Position numbers and translations under genes: made by a program
Assembly (NCBI GenBank): GCA_019722365.1
Contig: JADFUC010001734.1
Span: 1 to 64,000, forward strand
Source of the DNA: Lithospermum erythrorhizon
Lineage: Eukaryota > Streptophyta > Magnoliopsida > Boraginales > Boraginaceae
DNA: 64,000 nucleotides
Reading direction: 5' to 3'
The notes under the pieces: generated by a model
The model's database searches: none
What the model saw: only the letters and a program-made list of their open reading frames with translations
What the model was told of the DNA's origin: nothing
In this document: positions 46,154-57,280 of the stretch, piece after piece
Numbering within the stretch: position 1 is the stretch's first letter
Layout of the letters: every line of letters starts with the position of its first letter

Positions 46154-49100
46154 ATGGCTTCTCCGGAAGCCGATTCCCGGGTGAGTGAAGTCCTGATACC
46201 CGCCTTGGATAAAATAATCAAGAATGGTTCATGGAGGAAACACTCCAAGCTGGTTCACGAGTGCAAATACGTTACCGAATACCTCACCGCACCCAATCCC
46301 CCCACTGAATCTCCACCTTCTTCACCTGGAGTATTACTCGACCTCTCTTTCAACGATTCTGATATTATTCTCAAGCCTTTAATTAACGCTGCTTCTTCTG
46401 CTCATGTTAAGATCGCCGAGCCAGCTATTGATGCTGTTCAGAAATTAATTGCTCATGGCTATTTACGCGGCGAGGCGGACCCCACCGGTGGCCCTGATGG
46501 GAAATTACTGGCTACTTTGATCGAGTCTGTGTGTAAATGTCACGATTTGGGTGATGAATCTGTTGAGTTGTTGGTCATTAAGACGATTTTATCTGCGGTT
46601 ACTTCCCTTTCCATGAGGATTCATGGGGATTCTTTGCTTTTGGTTGTCAGGACTTGTTATGATATTTATTTAGAGAGTAAGAACGTCGTGAATCAGACCA
46701 CCGCCAAGGCATCTTTGATTCAGATGCTGGTCATTGTGTTTCGGAGGATGGAGGCTGACTCTTCGACCGTGCCCTTGCAACCCATTGTTGTTGCCGAGTT
46801 GATGGAGCCTACCGAGAAGGCCGATGTGGATGGTAGTATGACCATGTTCGTTCAAGGTTTTATTACCAAGATAGTGCAGGACATTGATGGGGTCTTGAAT
46901 CCCGGGACTCCCAGGGCGCCTACTGTTTCTAGTGGCGTGCATGATGGGGCGTTCGAGACTACCACGTCTACTGTGGAGTCCACTAATCCAGCTGATTTGC
47001 TCGATTCCACCGATAAGGATATGTTGGATGCCAAATATTGGGAGATCAGTATGTATAAAACTGCCTTGGAAGGGAGGAAGGGGGAATTAGCAGATGTTGA
47101 GGGGGATAGAGATGATGATGTTGAGGTTCAGATTGGGAATAAGTTGAGGAGGGATGCTTTTTTAGTGTTTAGGGCATTGTGCAAGCTCTCAATGAAGACT
47201 CCGCCAAAGGAAGCACTGGGGGATCCCCAATTAATGAGGGGAAAGATAGTCGCGTTGGAGTTGCTCAAGATCTTGTTAGAAAATGCCGGGGCAGTGTTCA
47301 GGACTAGTGAAAGGTACACGCACGCTTTATTAAAGTACTATTCAATCTTGACATTGCTCATTGTTTTAGGCTGTTGTGCATTATATCCTTATTCTTGCGA
47401 TTCCTTATATGGTTCCTGCCTGTTGGTAGACCAAGAAATGTAATTCAGAAATCTTGATGTATAGAGTATCTTTTATTGTTGCTAATACAGCTGGAACTCT
47501 TCAATTTTTTTTTAAAGTTCAATTAGAGATTCCACTCTTGTTGTAGTACTAAGCTTTTAAACTAAGACACTTGCATCCTGAAGTTTCATAAGCTTTTAAT
47601 CATGCCCCAAGGTTATGCTAGTGTAATGCAAACATTATGTGATTGGTCATTAATCCATGGCACTAATCTGGGAGTTTAAGGCCCCCCAAAATTTTATTAT
47701 GAATATGGCATCCAAGCTGAGATGTAATTTTTCTGACTAACCAGAAAAAAATTAAAATATTGACAAAGTTGCCAGAGAAATTAACTTGATTGGCAATTTA
47801 TTCAGTTATATTTCCATGTCTAATGGAGTTAAATATTTTATATTATCTGTTTCCTGGATAGAAGTTAATAAATCAAAATGGCTCATTACACTACTGATGC
47901 TTCTTATATATTGTGAAGTAGAAGATAGTCTTTGCACTACACTACCATAACCTTGAGGCATGATGTTGTAGCAATTTATTCAGTTTTCAGCAAAATTGTT
48001 CTATCTTGATTTGAATTTATGAGAATGCAACCAGTCTTCCATTGCATGTTATATATTACGGATGGTGAACTGACAAGAGCACAGATTTGTAATTCAAAAA
48101 TCAGGATGCATAGAGTATCTTTTATTGTGACTAATGCACCGGTAGGTCTTTAATTTTTTTTGAGTAGAAGAAGCTTTACTCTCTCTTTTCTTCTGATTGG
48201 ATCATGTGGAGATACCAATTTTGCATGAAGATATAATAAGAAATTTGTTTATGGTCACAGTAGGAAGCTGTTTGTTTACCACAACTATTATATGGTGCTG
48301 CAGATTCATTATCATCTTCAAATATCCTTCTGTTCAAAGATGGCCTTATTTTGTTTTGTGCACATTCTTGTCTTTCTATTTTTTCGTTCTATGAGATAAG
48401 GGCACAAGAATTTTCTTGCTATACCTAAAAAATTTATTTAGAGGCCGTTTGGCTAAGCTTATTTTTTAACATAAGTGACCAACATATGTGACAATTTAAC
48501 TATAAGTAGTCCTTATAGTTGTCAATTTTGACTTGTTTGGCTAATATAACTTATAAGTTGATAGAGAATCTTTTTGAGTTGTAGAAAGGATAAAATGACT
48601 TATAAGAATATCTCATTGATATCTCATTTTTTTTATTTTTATGATATAAATAAATTAGTAATTTAATATTTGAAAGAATAAAAAGTGTTGTACTAAAAGT
48701 GTATTTTATGATTAAAAATATAATATTTATTTATTTTTTATTTTTTCAATAAAAAGTAAAATGCTAGAAAGTTAGTATAACTAAAAATTGTATCTTTATG
48801 ATTATTAAATGAGGGGTAAATAAGGTATAAAGTTAAATATTGAGGGGTAATGAAGTAAATTATTTGGTCAAACCAACTTATAAGTTGGAGCAAAAAAAGT
48901 TGAAAAAAAAGTTAGGATTTGCTATCTTTTTTTATTTCAACTTCTAAGTTGGTGGTTAGCCAAATACCTTTTCAACTTATTTTTGGCCAAATCAACTTAT
49001 AAGTTGATTTTGACAAAAAATAAGCTTAGCCAAACACCCTCTTAATATTGAGTTGGAAATTTGTTGTTTCCTTTGTGCTTGGGCTGTTTAATGTTGACTC

Positions 49101-52100
49101 TTAGTGCCACTGATTGACAATCTAGTCTCCGTTCTTTAGAATTATTTCTTGAACTTAACAATGTTTTTTTATGTTGACAACAGATTCTTAGGTGCTATCA
49201 AGCAGTATCTCTGTCTTTCACTTTTGAAGAACAGTGCATCAACACTTATGATTGTTTTCCAGCTATCTTGCTCAATTTTTATTAGTCTGGTATCAAGATT
49301 TAGAGCTGGACTAAAGGCAGAGATTGGTGTGTTTTTCCCTATGATAGTGCTTAGAGTACTGGAAAATGTTGCTCAGCCAAATTTTCAACAGAAGATGATA
49401 GTGCTTCGATTCCTTGAGAAGCTCTGCTTTGACTCTCAGATATTGGTGGACATATTTCTTAACTATGATTGTGATGTTAATTCGTCAAACATTTTTGAGA
49501 GGTATATTCCACTGTTACATGAAGCTTGAACAGTTAATTTTGGTAAGTTTTCTGCTAACTAACTTACTATCTAATTGCATAGGATGGTCAATGGACTGCT
49601 TAAAACTGCTCAAGGGGTGCCACCTGGTTTAGCTACCACACTATTGCCCCCTCAGGAGGTAACCATGAAAGTTGAAGCTATGAAATGCTTAGTAGCTATT
49701 TTGAAGTCCATGGGGGATTGGATGAACAAGCAGCTACGTCTTCCTGATCCATATTTCAACAAAAAGATTGAGATAACTGACAACAGTGAAGACTCTGGAA
49801 ATATTTCCATTCCAAATGGAAACGTGGATGAGACTGTCGAAATGTCTGAGACTCATTCTGATGTCTCCAGTGAAGTTTCTGATGCTTCAGCCATAGAGCA
49901 GCGCCGTGCTTACAAGCTTGAACTTCAGGTTAGTCATATATATGTATGTGTATATGTTCAACTGTAGTAGCGAAGCAGTATCTGATATTACTCATTGTTA
50001 GGAGTATTAGACACTGAAGTTAGTGTGATACTTGTGACAGGAAGGTATCTCTCTTTTCAATCGCAAGCCTAAAAAGGGGATCGACTTCCTTATAAGTGCA
50101 AATAAAATGGGGGGCACGCCAGAGGAGATATCAGCTTTTCTAAGAAACACCTCTGGATTGAACAAGACAATGGTTGGCGATTATCTTGGTGAGAGGGAGG
50201 AGATGTCTCTGAAAGTGATGCATGCATATGTGGACTCGTTTGAGTTTCAAGATATGCAGTTTGATGAAGCTATTAGGGCCTTCCTACAGGGATTTCGGCT
50301 TCCTGGCGAGGCACAGAAGATTGACCGGATTATGGAAAAATTTGCCGAACGATACTGCAAATGTAATCCAAAAGCATTTGCCAGTGCCGACACAGCATAC
50401 GTGCTTGCCTACTCTGTTATAATGCTTAATACCGATGCACATAACCCTATGGTTAAAAATAAGGTACAAATCCAGAATAATTAGATGTATGGGTCCAAAG
50501 ATTTGGTAACATACTAAGTATTTTATATGAATCTGATCTGCAGATGTCTGCTGATGATTTTATCAGAAACAATCGGGGGATAGATGATGGTAAAGATCTA
50601 CCTGAAGACCATATGAGATCATTGTATGAGAGGATATCAAGAAACGAGATTAAGATGAAAGAAGATGACTTTTCTCTTCAACAGAGACAGTCTATGAACT
50701 CAAACAAGATTCTAGGCTTAGACAGTATCTTGAATATTGTCATACGCAACCGTGGAGAAGATCGAATGGAGACCAGCGATGATCTCATGAGACATATGCA
50801 AGAACAATTCAAAGAAAAAGCTCGCAGATCCGAGTAAGACCGACTGATACATTTTTGTGTATTTTCTTAGAATCAGTTGTTAGTATTTTTCTTTTCTGGT
50901 TCCCGATGTTTGACATGAATCATGTGGTGACCTATGTTAGCTTTGACTTTAAGGGGGCATGAACTCCTAGTCAGTTGTACTTTTTCTTGTTGTTATGGAC
51001 CAAAATCATCACTAGATCAATTTATAATTTTTTCAGAGATGTGATTTGAATCTTTGAATTATGCTTGACTTCTGACCATCTTTGGTGATTTGCAGGTCGG
51101 TTTATTATGCAGCAACTGATGTAGTGATCCTTAGATTCATGATTGAGGCATGCTGGGCTCCCATGTTGGCCGCCTTCAGCGTCCCTCTTGACCAAAGTGA
51201 TGATGAAACTGTAATAGCACAGTGTTTGGAAGGCTTTCGTTATGCAATCCATGTAACTGCTGCAATGGCGATGAAAACTCATAGAGATGCATTTGTGACT
51301 TCACTTGCAAAGTTTACTTCCCTCCACTCTCCTGCAGATATTAAACAGAAGAACATTGATGCCATCAAGGTTGGTGTTATCTCCTTGTCTTATACTTCTT
51401 TACCAACGTTATTAGACCTTTTTCAGTCTAAAAATTTAGTTGAAACTTGAAAGAATGAATCTAATTGAAGCCTTTTAAATTACAGGTATAATAGATGAAC
51501 TTAATTAAACACTTGTCTTTGACCAGCTAACATTATATTCAAGCTTTTGTTCTGTGAGACTGCAACAAAGTGTGCACAAAATGGTCACCCATAATCTAGA
51601 ACACCTTAATAGCTTTCTGAACCCAAGACAAGTCAATCAGGCCTTTCTCTTCATCAATAGAAAAGCAACTATCTACAGATTGGTTTATGAAAAACTTTTC
51701 AGTTGAAAATATCTAATTATGATCATGGTTGCCAAAATTGTAAAGATCTTTTACCTAGTTGAGGTCATGATATATATTTTTCATTAATTTAGAGGCTGAG
51801 GCTTCAGTTCTTTTTATTTCAACAGGCAGTAGTTACAATTGCAGATGAGGAGGTGATGCCCTGAGGCATGGTATATTTTGGCACATGTATCTGGATTTGA
51901 GCTTTGCATCTCTTGGGAGAGAGATGCGCTTTACCAAATCTGCTTCCCACTTCATTCTCAGTGGGCTTGATAGATATCAAAACAAATAGCCAAATCATAC
52001 TGTTTTGAAGAAAAAGGACCGGGAAGATTCAGAATGCTGCTTCAGCTGAGAGGTTATTATGATAATTTTTGGTATTGGAGGCAATGTTTGACAGCTAATA

Positions 52101-55100
52101 AATTTCATTGTTTTCCATAGTACTCCAACCTAAACATGTTAAGACAAGTTGGTATATTCATATTTTCACTGAAGTCAAAGCTGAATAATTGGAGGCTATA
52201 GTTGATTTTGTCAAATTTTGTAAGTTTCTGGAAGAACTAAATAGCAGTGCGTCTCGGCCTCACAAAAGATAGAGATTGTATGAATCTTTCCTATATCTTT
52301 CCATTCTTATATCTTGCTTCTTTTCTGAACACTGTTACCTCACTATATTTTTATTTTATCTTTATATCATTTGTTTGGTGAGATTGCGCATTATAACATG
52401 AACCGGATCAGGCTTGTTTGGTCCAAAATCAGCGATATTGCTTTCAATTTTTGTTTACTAATGGATATTTAGAAATCTTTCCAATAAGCCATATTTGCCA
52501 TGGATTCTTTGAGGCAGTTATCAATGAAATTTTTGGAGCGAGAAGAGTTGGCCAATTATAACTTTCAGAATGAGTTCATGAAGCCTTTTGTAATTGTTAT
52601 GCGAAAGAGTTCAGCCGTTGAAATCAGAGAACTGATCATAAGATGTGTATCTCAGATGGTGCTGTCACGTGTTAATAATGTCAAGTCGGGATGGAAGAGC
52701 ATGTTCATGGTACACTTTTTATTTTTATTTTTACATGTTCTTGGTACTAAAAAGTCTCTGTTGTCTGTGTCCCTCTGTCTGCATAAGACTTGATATCAAT
52801 CTCCACAAAGATATGAATGCGTAACTATTTGCTTCTTGTTCTTTTATTCTGCTAACCTGCTTTGTCTTTCTTTTATTAGAATTACATGATCTCTGCTGCT
52901 GAATTAATCTTCTTGATAGATTAATTAATGTTCTTCTTTTTCCACTGGATCAACTATTTCAGGTCTTCACTACTGCTGCTTCGGATCACCACAAAAATAT
53001 TGTACTTTTGGCATTTGAAATAATTGAGAAGATTGTGCGAGACTATTTCCCCCACATCACGGAAACTGAAACCTCTACGTTTACAGACTGTGTCAACTGT
53101 CTAATAGCATTTACTAATAGCAATTTCAACAAAGATATAAGTCTCAACGCCATTAGTTTCCTTCGTCTGTGTGCTGCTAAACTTGCTGAAGGGGAAGTTG
53201 GTGCAGCCTCTAGAATCAAGGACAACGAAGCTTTAGGGAAAGTTTCCCTGCCATCCCACAAAGGAAAAGATGATAAATTTGAAAATGGAGATGTGGCAGA
53301 TAAGGAGGATCATCTTTTGTTCTGGTTTCCCTTGCTGGCCGGTAGCTACCAACTTAAAACTGTTTTTCTGGTTATAACTCATCGGTTTATTGAAATCTTG
53401 ACTGTCCATATGACTTGACTTCAAAACTAAGATAATTCATGTTATGTTTTGCTCCAGGTTTGTCTGAACTCAGCTTTGAAACACCACCTGAAATTCGGAA
53501 AAGTGCCCTTCAAGTACTTTTTGAGACTTTGAGGAATTATGGCCATCATTTTTCATTACCATTGTGGGAGAAAATATTTGAATCAGTATTATTTCCCATC
53601 TTTGACACTGTTCGGCATGGGATTGATCCTTCCAGAGAAGATCCAGAAGAGCAGGAGATTGATGGCGACCCAAATGAGCTTGATAAGGATGCATGGCTAT
53701 ATGAGACATGCACACTGGCTCTCCAGTTAATAGTTGATCTTTTTGTTAAATTTTATGAAACAGTTAATCCACTTTTGAGAAAAGTGCTATTGTTATTAGT
53801 GAAATTTATCAAGCGTCCCCATCAAAGCCTGGCTGGTATTGGTATTGCTGCTTTCGTCCGTTTGATGAGCAATGCTGGAGAGCTTTTCCCAGAAGACAAA
53901 TGGCTTGAAGTGGTTTTGGCTCTTCAAGAAGCAGCTAATGCAACTCTTCCAGATTTCTCCTTTGTTCTCAATGAAGAAGCTGTAAGTTGGACTCGCGCAG
54001 AACCTAGTAGACTAAGCAATGGAGAATCTGCTGAAGGTGCAAATGATGATGATTCTGAGGGCTTGAGGAGACATAACCTGTGCATATCTATTTCAGAATC
54101 CAAGTGTAGAGCCGCTGTGCAGCTTTTATTGATTCAGGTAATTGCTATATGCAAAACCAGTAAGCTAGTTTGTCGGGACAATATTCATGTTTGGGAGGGA
54201 GCCTCTGAATACCTTAGTGAAGAAAAAAATCATCAGAAGAATGCTATCAAATGCTTTAAACTGACTAATGCTTGATGTGGTAGTATTGTTTCCGTGTCCA
54301 AACTTTTTTCTAAAAAAATGACCCACTTTGCCTGCATGTGAGTTGTTATCGTTAGCAGATGTAAGATATTATGACAACATAAGAACAACCCAAGTGCAGA
54401 AACGTTATTTGTAAATTGTTGTGAAATCATCTGTAATGGTGTTACAGCACTACTGATAAAACAGTCCAGGGATGGTATTCTTGTAATTTTAAAAAACCTC
54501 CAATAGTCCTACTAGTGGGATTTGAACCCTAGATCTACGCAATAGAATCACATGAATCAGACCTCTAAACCAAACCTCCACCACAGTATTCTTGGTAATT
54601 AGGTTTAGTTGAACTTTTCTTGGCATTGAAGTTTTTACTGAAGGTTTATGTGCTGTTTTTCCATTCTAATTGTTGAATCAGATAGTATATCAATCTTCTT
54701 TTACTAATATCCTTTATTTTCTGTACATTCTTGATGTTTCTTAATGGTTTACTGAACTAGGTTTTCCTTTTGATACTCAGGCAATTATGGAAATCTACCA
54801 TATGTTTAAGGCTCAACTTTCAGTAAAAAATACAGTTATCTTATTTGATGCTGTGCATGCTATTGCTATTCATGCTCACAAGATAAACAACGATACAACA
54901 TTGCGTTCGAAGCTACAGGAGCTTGGTCCCATGACCCAAATGCAGGATCCTCCATTGTTACGCTTGGAAAATGAGTCTTATCAAATTTGCCTAACATTGT
55001 TACAGAATATTTCCCTGAATCGGCCACCTAGTTATGAAGAATCAGAAGTGGAGTTGCATCTTGTCAACCTCTGCAAAGAAATTTTACAATTTTACATTGG

Positions 55101-55392
55101 CAATGCTCTCTCTGGCCAGTTGTCTGAGTCATCTCGTCATATCCATCCCCATTGGTTGATTCCTTTAGGTTCTGTTAGACGAAGAGAACTGGCTGCCCGT
55201 GCACCTCTTGTTGTTGCAACACTCCAGGCAATTAGTAGCTTAGGAGATTCCTCATTCGAGAAGAACTTATCAGGTTTCTTCCCCCTATTCTCCAGCTTAA
55301 TAAGTTGCGAGCATGGCTCAATTGAAGTTCAGCTGGCTCTTAGCGACATTCTCGGATCATCTGTGTTTCCAGTTCTTCTGCGATCATGTTGA
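46154..55392 (+). CDS. BIG-type ARF guanine-nucleotide-exchange factor, large subfamily (BIG1/2/3-like), exon 7-8 region damaged
   Basis: The product activates ARF GTPases by GDP/GTP exchange through a Sec7 domain. Plant BIG proteins act mainly at the trans-Golgi network in post-Golgi trafficking. Exons read 46154-47313, 49184-49501, 49583-49928, 50041-50463, 50544-50833, 51096-51369, 51826 to about 52270 (damaged), about 52383-52709 (first part damaged), 52963-53341, 53458-54137 and 54781-55392. Clean introns have GT-AG ends and phases match. The N-terminal DCB region is in exon 1. The HUS box NYDCD is at residues 480-484. Sec7 is about residues 609-800, with glutamate finger Glu698 in FRLPGEA and LNTDAHNP at 737-744. 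HDS regions follow, and the protein ends VLLRSC. Readable exons give about 1560 residues; with the damaged part about 1760, normal for the BIG1/2/3 class. The ATG sits in a good context (GGGAATGGC) and matches the family N-terminus. The subfamily member (1, 2 or 3) is not settled. Confidence 0.9.
48441..49041. mobile_element. Non-autonomous TIR element (MITE-like) in intron 1
   Basis: The left end GAGGCCGTTTGGCTAAGCTT and the right end AAGCTTAGCCAAACACCCTC are inverted repeats of about 26 bases with two or three mismatches. TTA flanks both sides (48438-48440 and 49042-49044). Length is 601 bp, AT-rich, with no coding capacity. Subterminal CAACTTATAAGTTG palindromes repeat several times. A TTA duplication suggests the PIF/Harbinger type, but hAT-like elements with similar GTTTGGC ends exist, so the superfamily is uncertain. 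Confidence 0.75.
51826..52499 (+). pseudogene. Damaged exon 7 and 5' part of exon 8 of the ARF-GEF gene
   Basis: The acceptor AACAG|GCAGT and the first codons (AVVTIADEE) are fine. Then family text continues only in changing frames: an [12 protein letters not shown] run (51868-51903), LHLLGE (51905-51923), a KKKGPG then IQNAASA segment (52011-52050), SNLNML-QVG (52125-52155), RSQKLN-like (52170-52193), EAIVDFVK (52195-52222) and LTKI (52258-52270). After a short intron comes [16 protein letters not shown] (52383-52430) and an FFVTIG-like run with a lost base. From 52500 ([15 protein letters not shown]) the frame is clean again. At least six small indels and several in-frame stops occur in about 670 bases. 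The affected part lies between the HDS segments, C-terminal to Sec7. Confidence 0.75.
54490..54585 (-). mobile_element. tRNA-derived SINE in intron 10
   Basis: A 96-base insertion on the - strand. RNA polymerase III box A TGGTTTAGAGG is at 54572-54562 and box B GGTTCAAATCC at 54528-54518, 33 bases apart, as in a tRNA gene. It is flanked by direct repeats GTATTCTTGTAATT (54475-54488) and GTATTCTTGGTAATT (54586-54600), differing by one G. A short T-run (GGTTTTTTA) ends it. The T-arm-like palindrome does not fold as a normal tRNA, so it is a SINE and not a working tRNA gene. Such elements depend on LINE enzymes for movement. Confidence 0.75.
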
Positions 55393-56030
55393 ACATGATC
55401 GAGCCATGCAATGTATGATAGGTTTAATTGGGTCTTGCAGATTTTTGTTATACTTAAATTATTATGTTATATTACAAGGACTAGTGTTTTAATGTAAGGT
55501 GAGCTAATTTTGATTCCCACCTGGTTCTGAAGCACTGCGCTTCACCACGGTCATCCCCATCTTGAATTAGCCGTCTCTTTGAGAATTAGTGTTGTATGGT
55601 CTGTTTTCTTCATTTGAACAGGATGTAAAGAGTTTCCTTTAAAATATTGTATTTTGCTTTTACTGTGCATCTGCAACATCTGTGATTCAGCAGTTGTCGG
55701 CCCACTGATCCATGATTCCATGTTGTTTACTCCCTCCAATTCATAACAGAGTATGTTTTGTCAAATTTATTTTTAAGTTAAAAGTGTATTAGACATAAAT
55801 TTTTACACTTTGTTTAAAAATAGTCTCACCCAGTATGTTCTAACAATTTTACCTTTATTCAAAACACAAGTCGTTTTCAGTTTTCGATGAAAAAATGGGT
55901 CACTTTTTCCCTTTAATAACCCAACCACTTATTGCATCTTCTACAAAAAAGTCCACATGTAAGAAGATTGGTATGACTGCAATTAAAATAGATATGAGTA
56001 AAGGCTTTGACAGAAAAAGATGAGATTTCT
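55393..56030 (+). other. 3' UTR and downstream spacer
   Basis: The stretch after the stop codon holds the 3' UTR of the ARF-GEF gene; no single poly(A) signal stands out. At 55729 a TACTCCCTCCAATT end typical of Stowaway-type elements appears, but I could not find its inverted partner, so it may be half of a broken MITE. A small direct repeat GCTCAAATTCCTT occurs at 56030 and 56050. Confidence 0.5.
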
Positions 56031-56039
56031 TACTCAAAT

Positions 56040-57040
56040 TCCTTGAAGAGCTCAAATTCCTTCAGCACTGGATCTATTTAATTAAAGAATGTGTTACTAC
56101 AGTGCAATATTTTGTGATTGTTTGTAGTCAAAGATCTGAACCTTTCAAGCCGCACTATGGTTTTCGATAAGGAGCCCCGCTCTCACCCATCCTATGTGCA
56201 CTGTGCACCGAACCCCTCTCTTCATCACTTTTTTTTATCACCAAAGCATCAAAAATCTTAATGGAATAGCTATTGCGAGAAATAAACCACAAATATCTCA
56301 TCTTTTTTTTTTGCTGATGATTGCTACTTCTTTATTCATCTTGCAACAAAAAGCCTCAACACCTTTCAAGAAAACCTCTCCATTTTCTGCAAAGACTCTG
56401 GACAAATCAGCAACTTGCATAAATCTATCATAACCTTCAACTCTTGCACTCCTAATCCAATCAAAACCATCGCTCTTAATACCATGTTAATTTCTCGATC
56501 GAAAAGCTTTGGAAACTACCTTGACATTACCATAGATAGAATTCAAATTCTTATTAACATCATTAAAAAGATTTTTAAAAAAAATCTCCTGGAAGAGCAA
56601 GTTCCTGAATTTTGCTAGACGAGTCACTCTTATCAAATTTGTTCTCCAGACAATATTAGTGTATCCTATGGGTGTTTACAAATTCCCTTTTACCGTCCTT
56701 CACGACATTGACCTCGTTCTTGCAAATTTCCTTTGAGGCGACATTCAGTCATATATGCTATTCACAGGATTAATTGAGAATTCGTTCATCTCGAAACAAG
56801 TGAAGGAGGATGTGGTTTCAAGAACCTACACCATTTTAACCTTGCACTTCCTGCTTGTTATAGTTAGAGGTTGACTAATTTTCCATCACTAAATACTGCG
56901 CCTAAAGTCAAAATACTTCCCCTTTTCCCTCTTTAATTTTCTCGCCAAACTAAATCCCTTGGACCTAGAAAAGTCTTCATTGGCTATTATATGTATCTCA
57001 GATAATATGACTTGGATTGTTAAAATAGTTTATTCTATTA
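56040..57040 (+). pseudogene. LINE 2, reverse transcriptase fragment
   Basis: Read with frameshifts on the + strand. It starts with HWIYLIKECVTTVQY (56069-56115), then GAPLSPILCALCTEPLSS (56171-56223). THLFF-ADDCYFFIHLAT follows (56294-56343), with the A-D-D catalytic motif next to a T-run that has gained or lost a base. Next are SGQISNLHKSIITF (56398-56440), a SWKSKFLNFARRVTLIK run (56587-56635), YPMGVYKFP (56663-56690), and GGCGFKNLHHFNLAL (56807-56850). It is an L1-type plant LINE, different in detail from LINE 1. The 5' and 3' parts are missing. Confidence 0.85.
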
Positions 57041-57095
57041 ATATACGGAATGACGGTTAGGCATGGTCGTAACCCCCAAAACTTGAAACCTTCTA

Positions 57096-57278
57096 CTCCC
57101 TCAATCCCTCAATCTAAGGACAGTTTTTTCAAAATTAAAATTCCTTTTTTGGTTTCCTTTTTACCAAAATAAGTAAAAAGAAAAATGAAGGAAAAACTTT
57201 GTTTGTGAAATATGTTTGAATTTTTCTTAAACTTTGTGCAAAAATATAGCTTGAATCTTAAGATAGAGGATTGGAGGG
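57096..57278. mobile_element. Stowaway-like MITE
   Basis: 183 bp with inverted ends CTCCCTCAATCCCTCAATCT and its partner ending ATTGGAGGG (57262-57278). TA lies on both sides (57094-57095, 57279-57280). The CTCCCTC end and the TA duplication fit Tc1/mariner-derived Stowaway elements. It has no coding capacity and lies just beyond the readable end of LINE 2. Confidence 0.75.
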
Positions 57279-57280
57279 TA

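Noticed and set aside
47314..47443. Exon 1 continuing to the stop at 47443
   Set aside because: The translation after Arg387 leaves the family sequence at an AG|GTACAC donor and resumes exactly at 49184 with FLGAIKQYL.
54138..54275. Coding continuation after IQ at 54137
   Set aside because: A GTAATT donor ends the exon; the family text resumes at 54781 (AIMEIYHMF), so the open run is intron read-through.
54500..54580. A tRNA gene on the - strand
   Set aside because: Boxes A and B are present, but acceptor and anticodon stems do not form and the unit has SINE-type flanking duplications.
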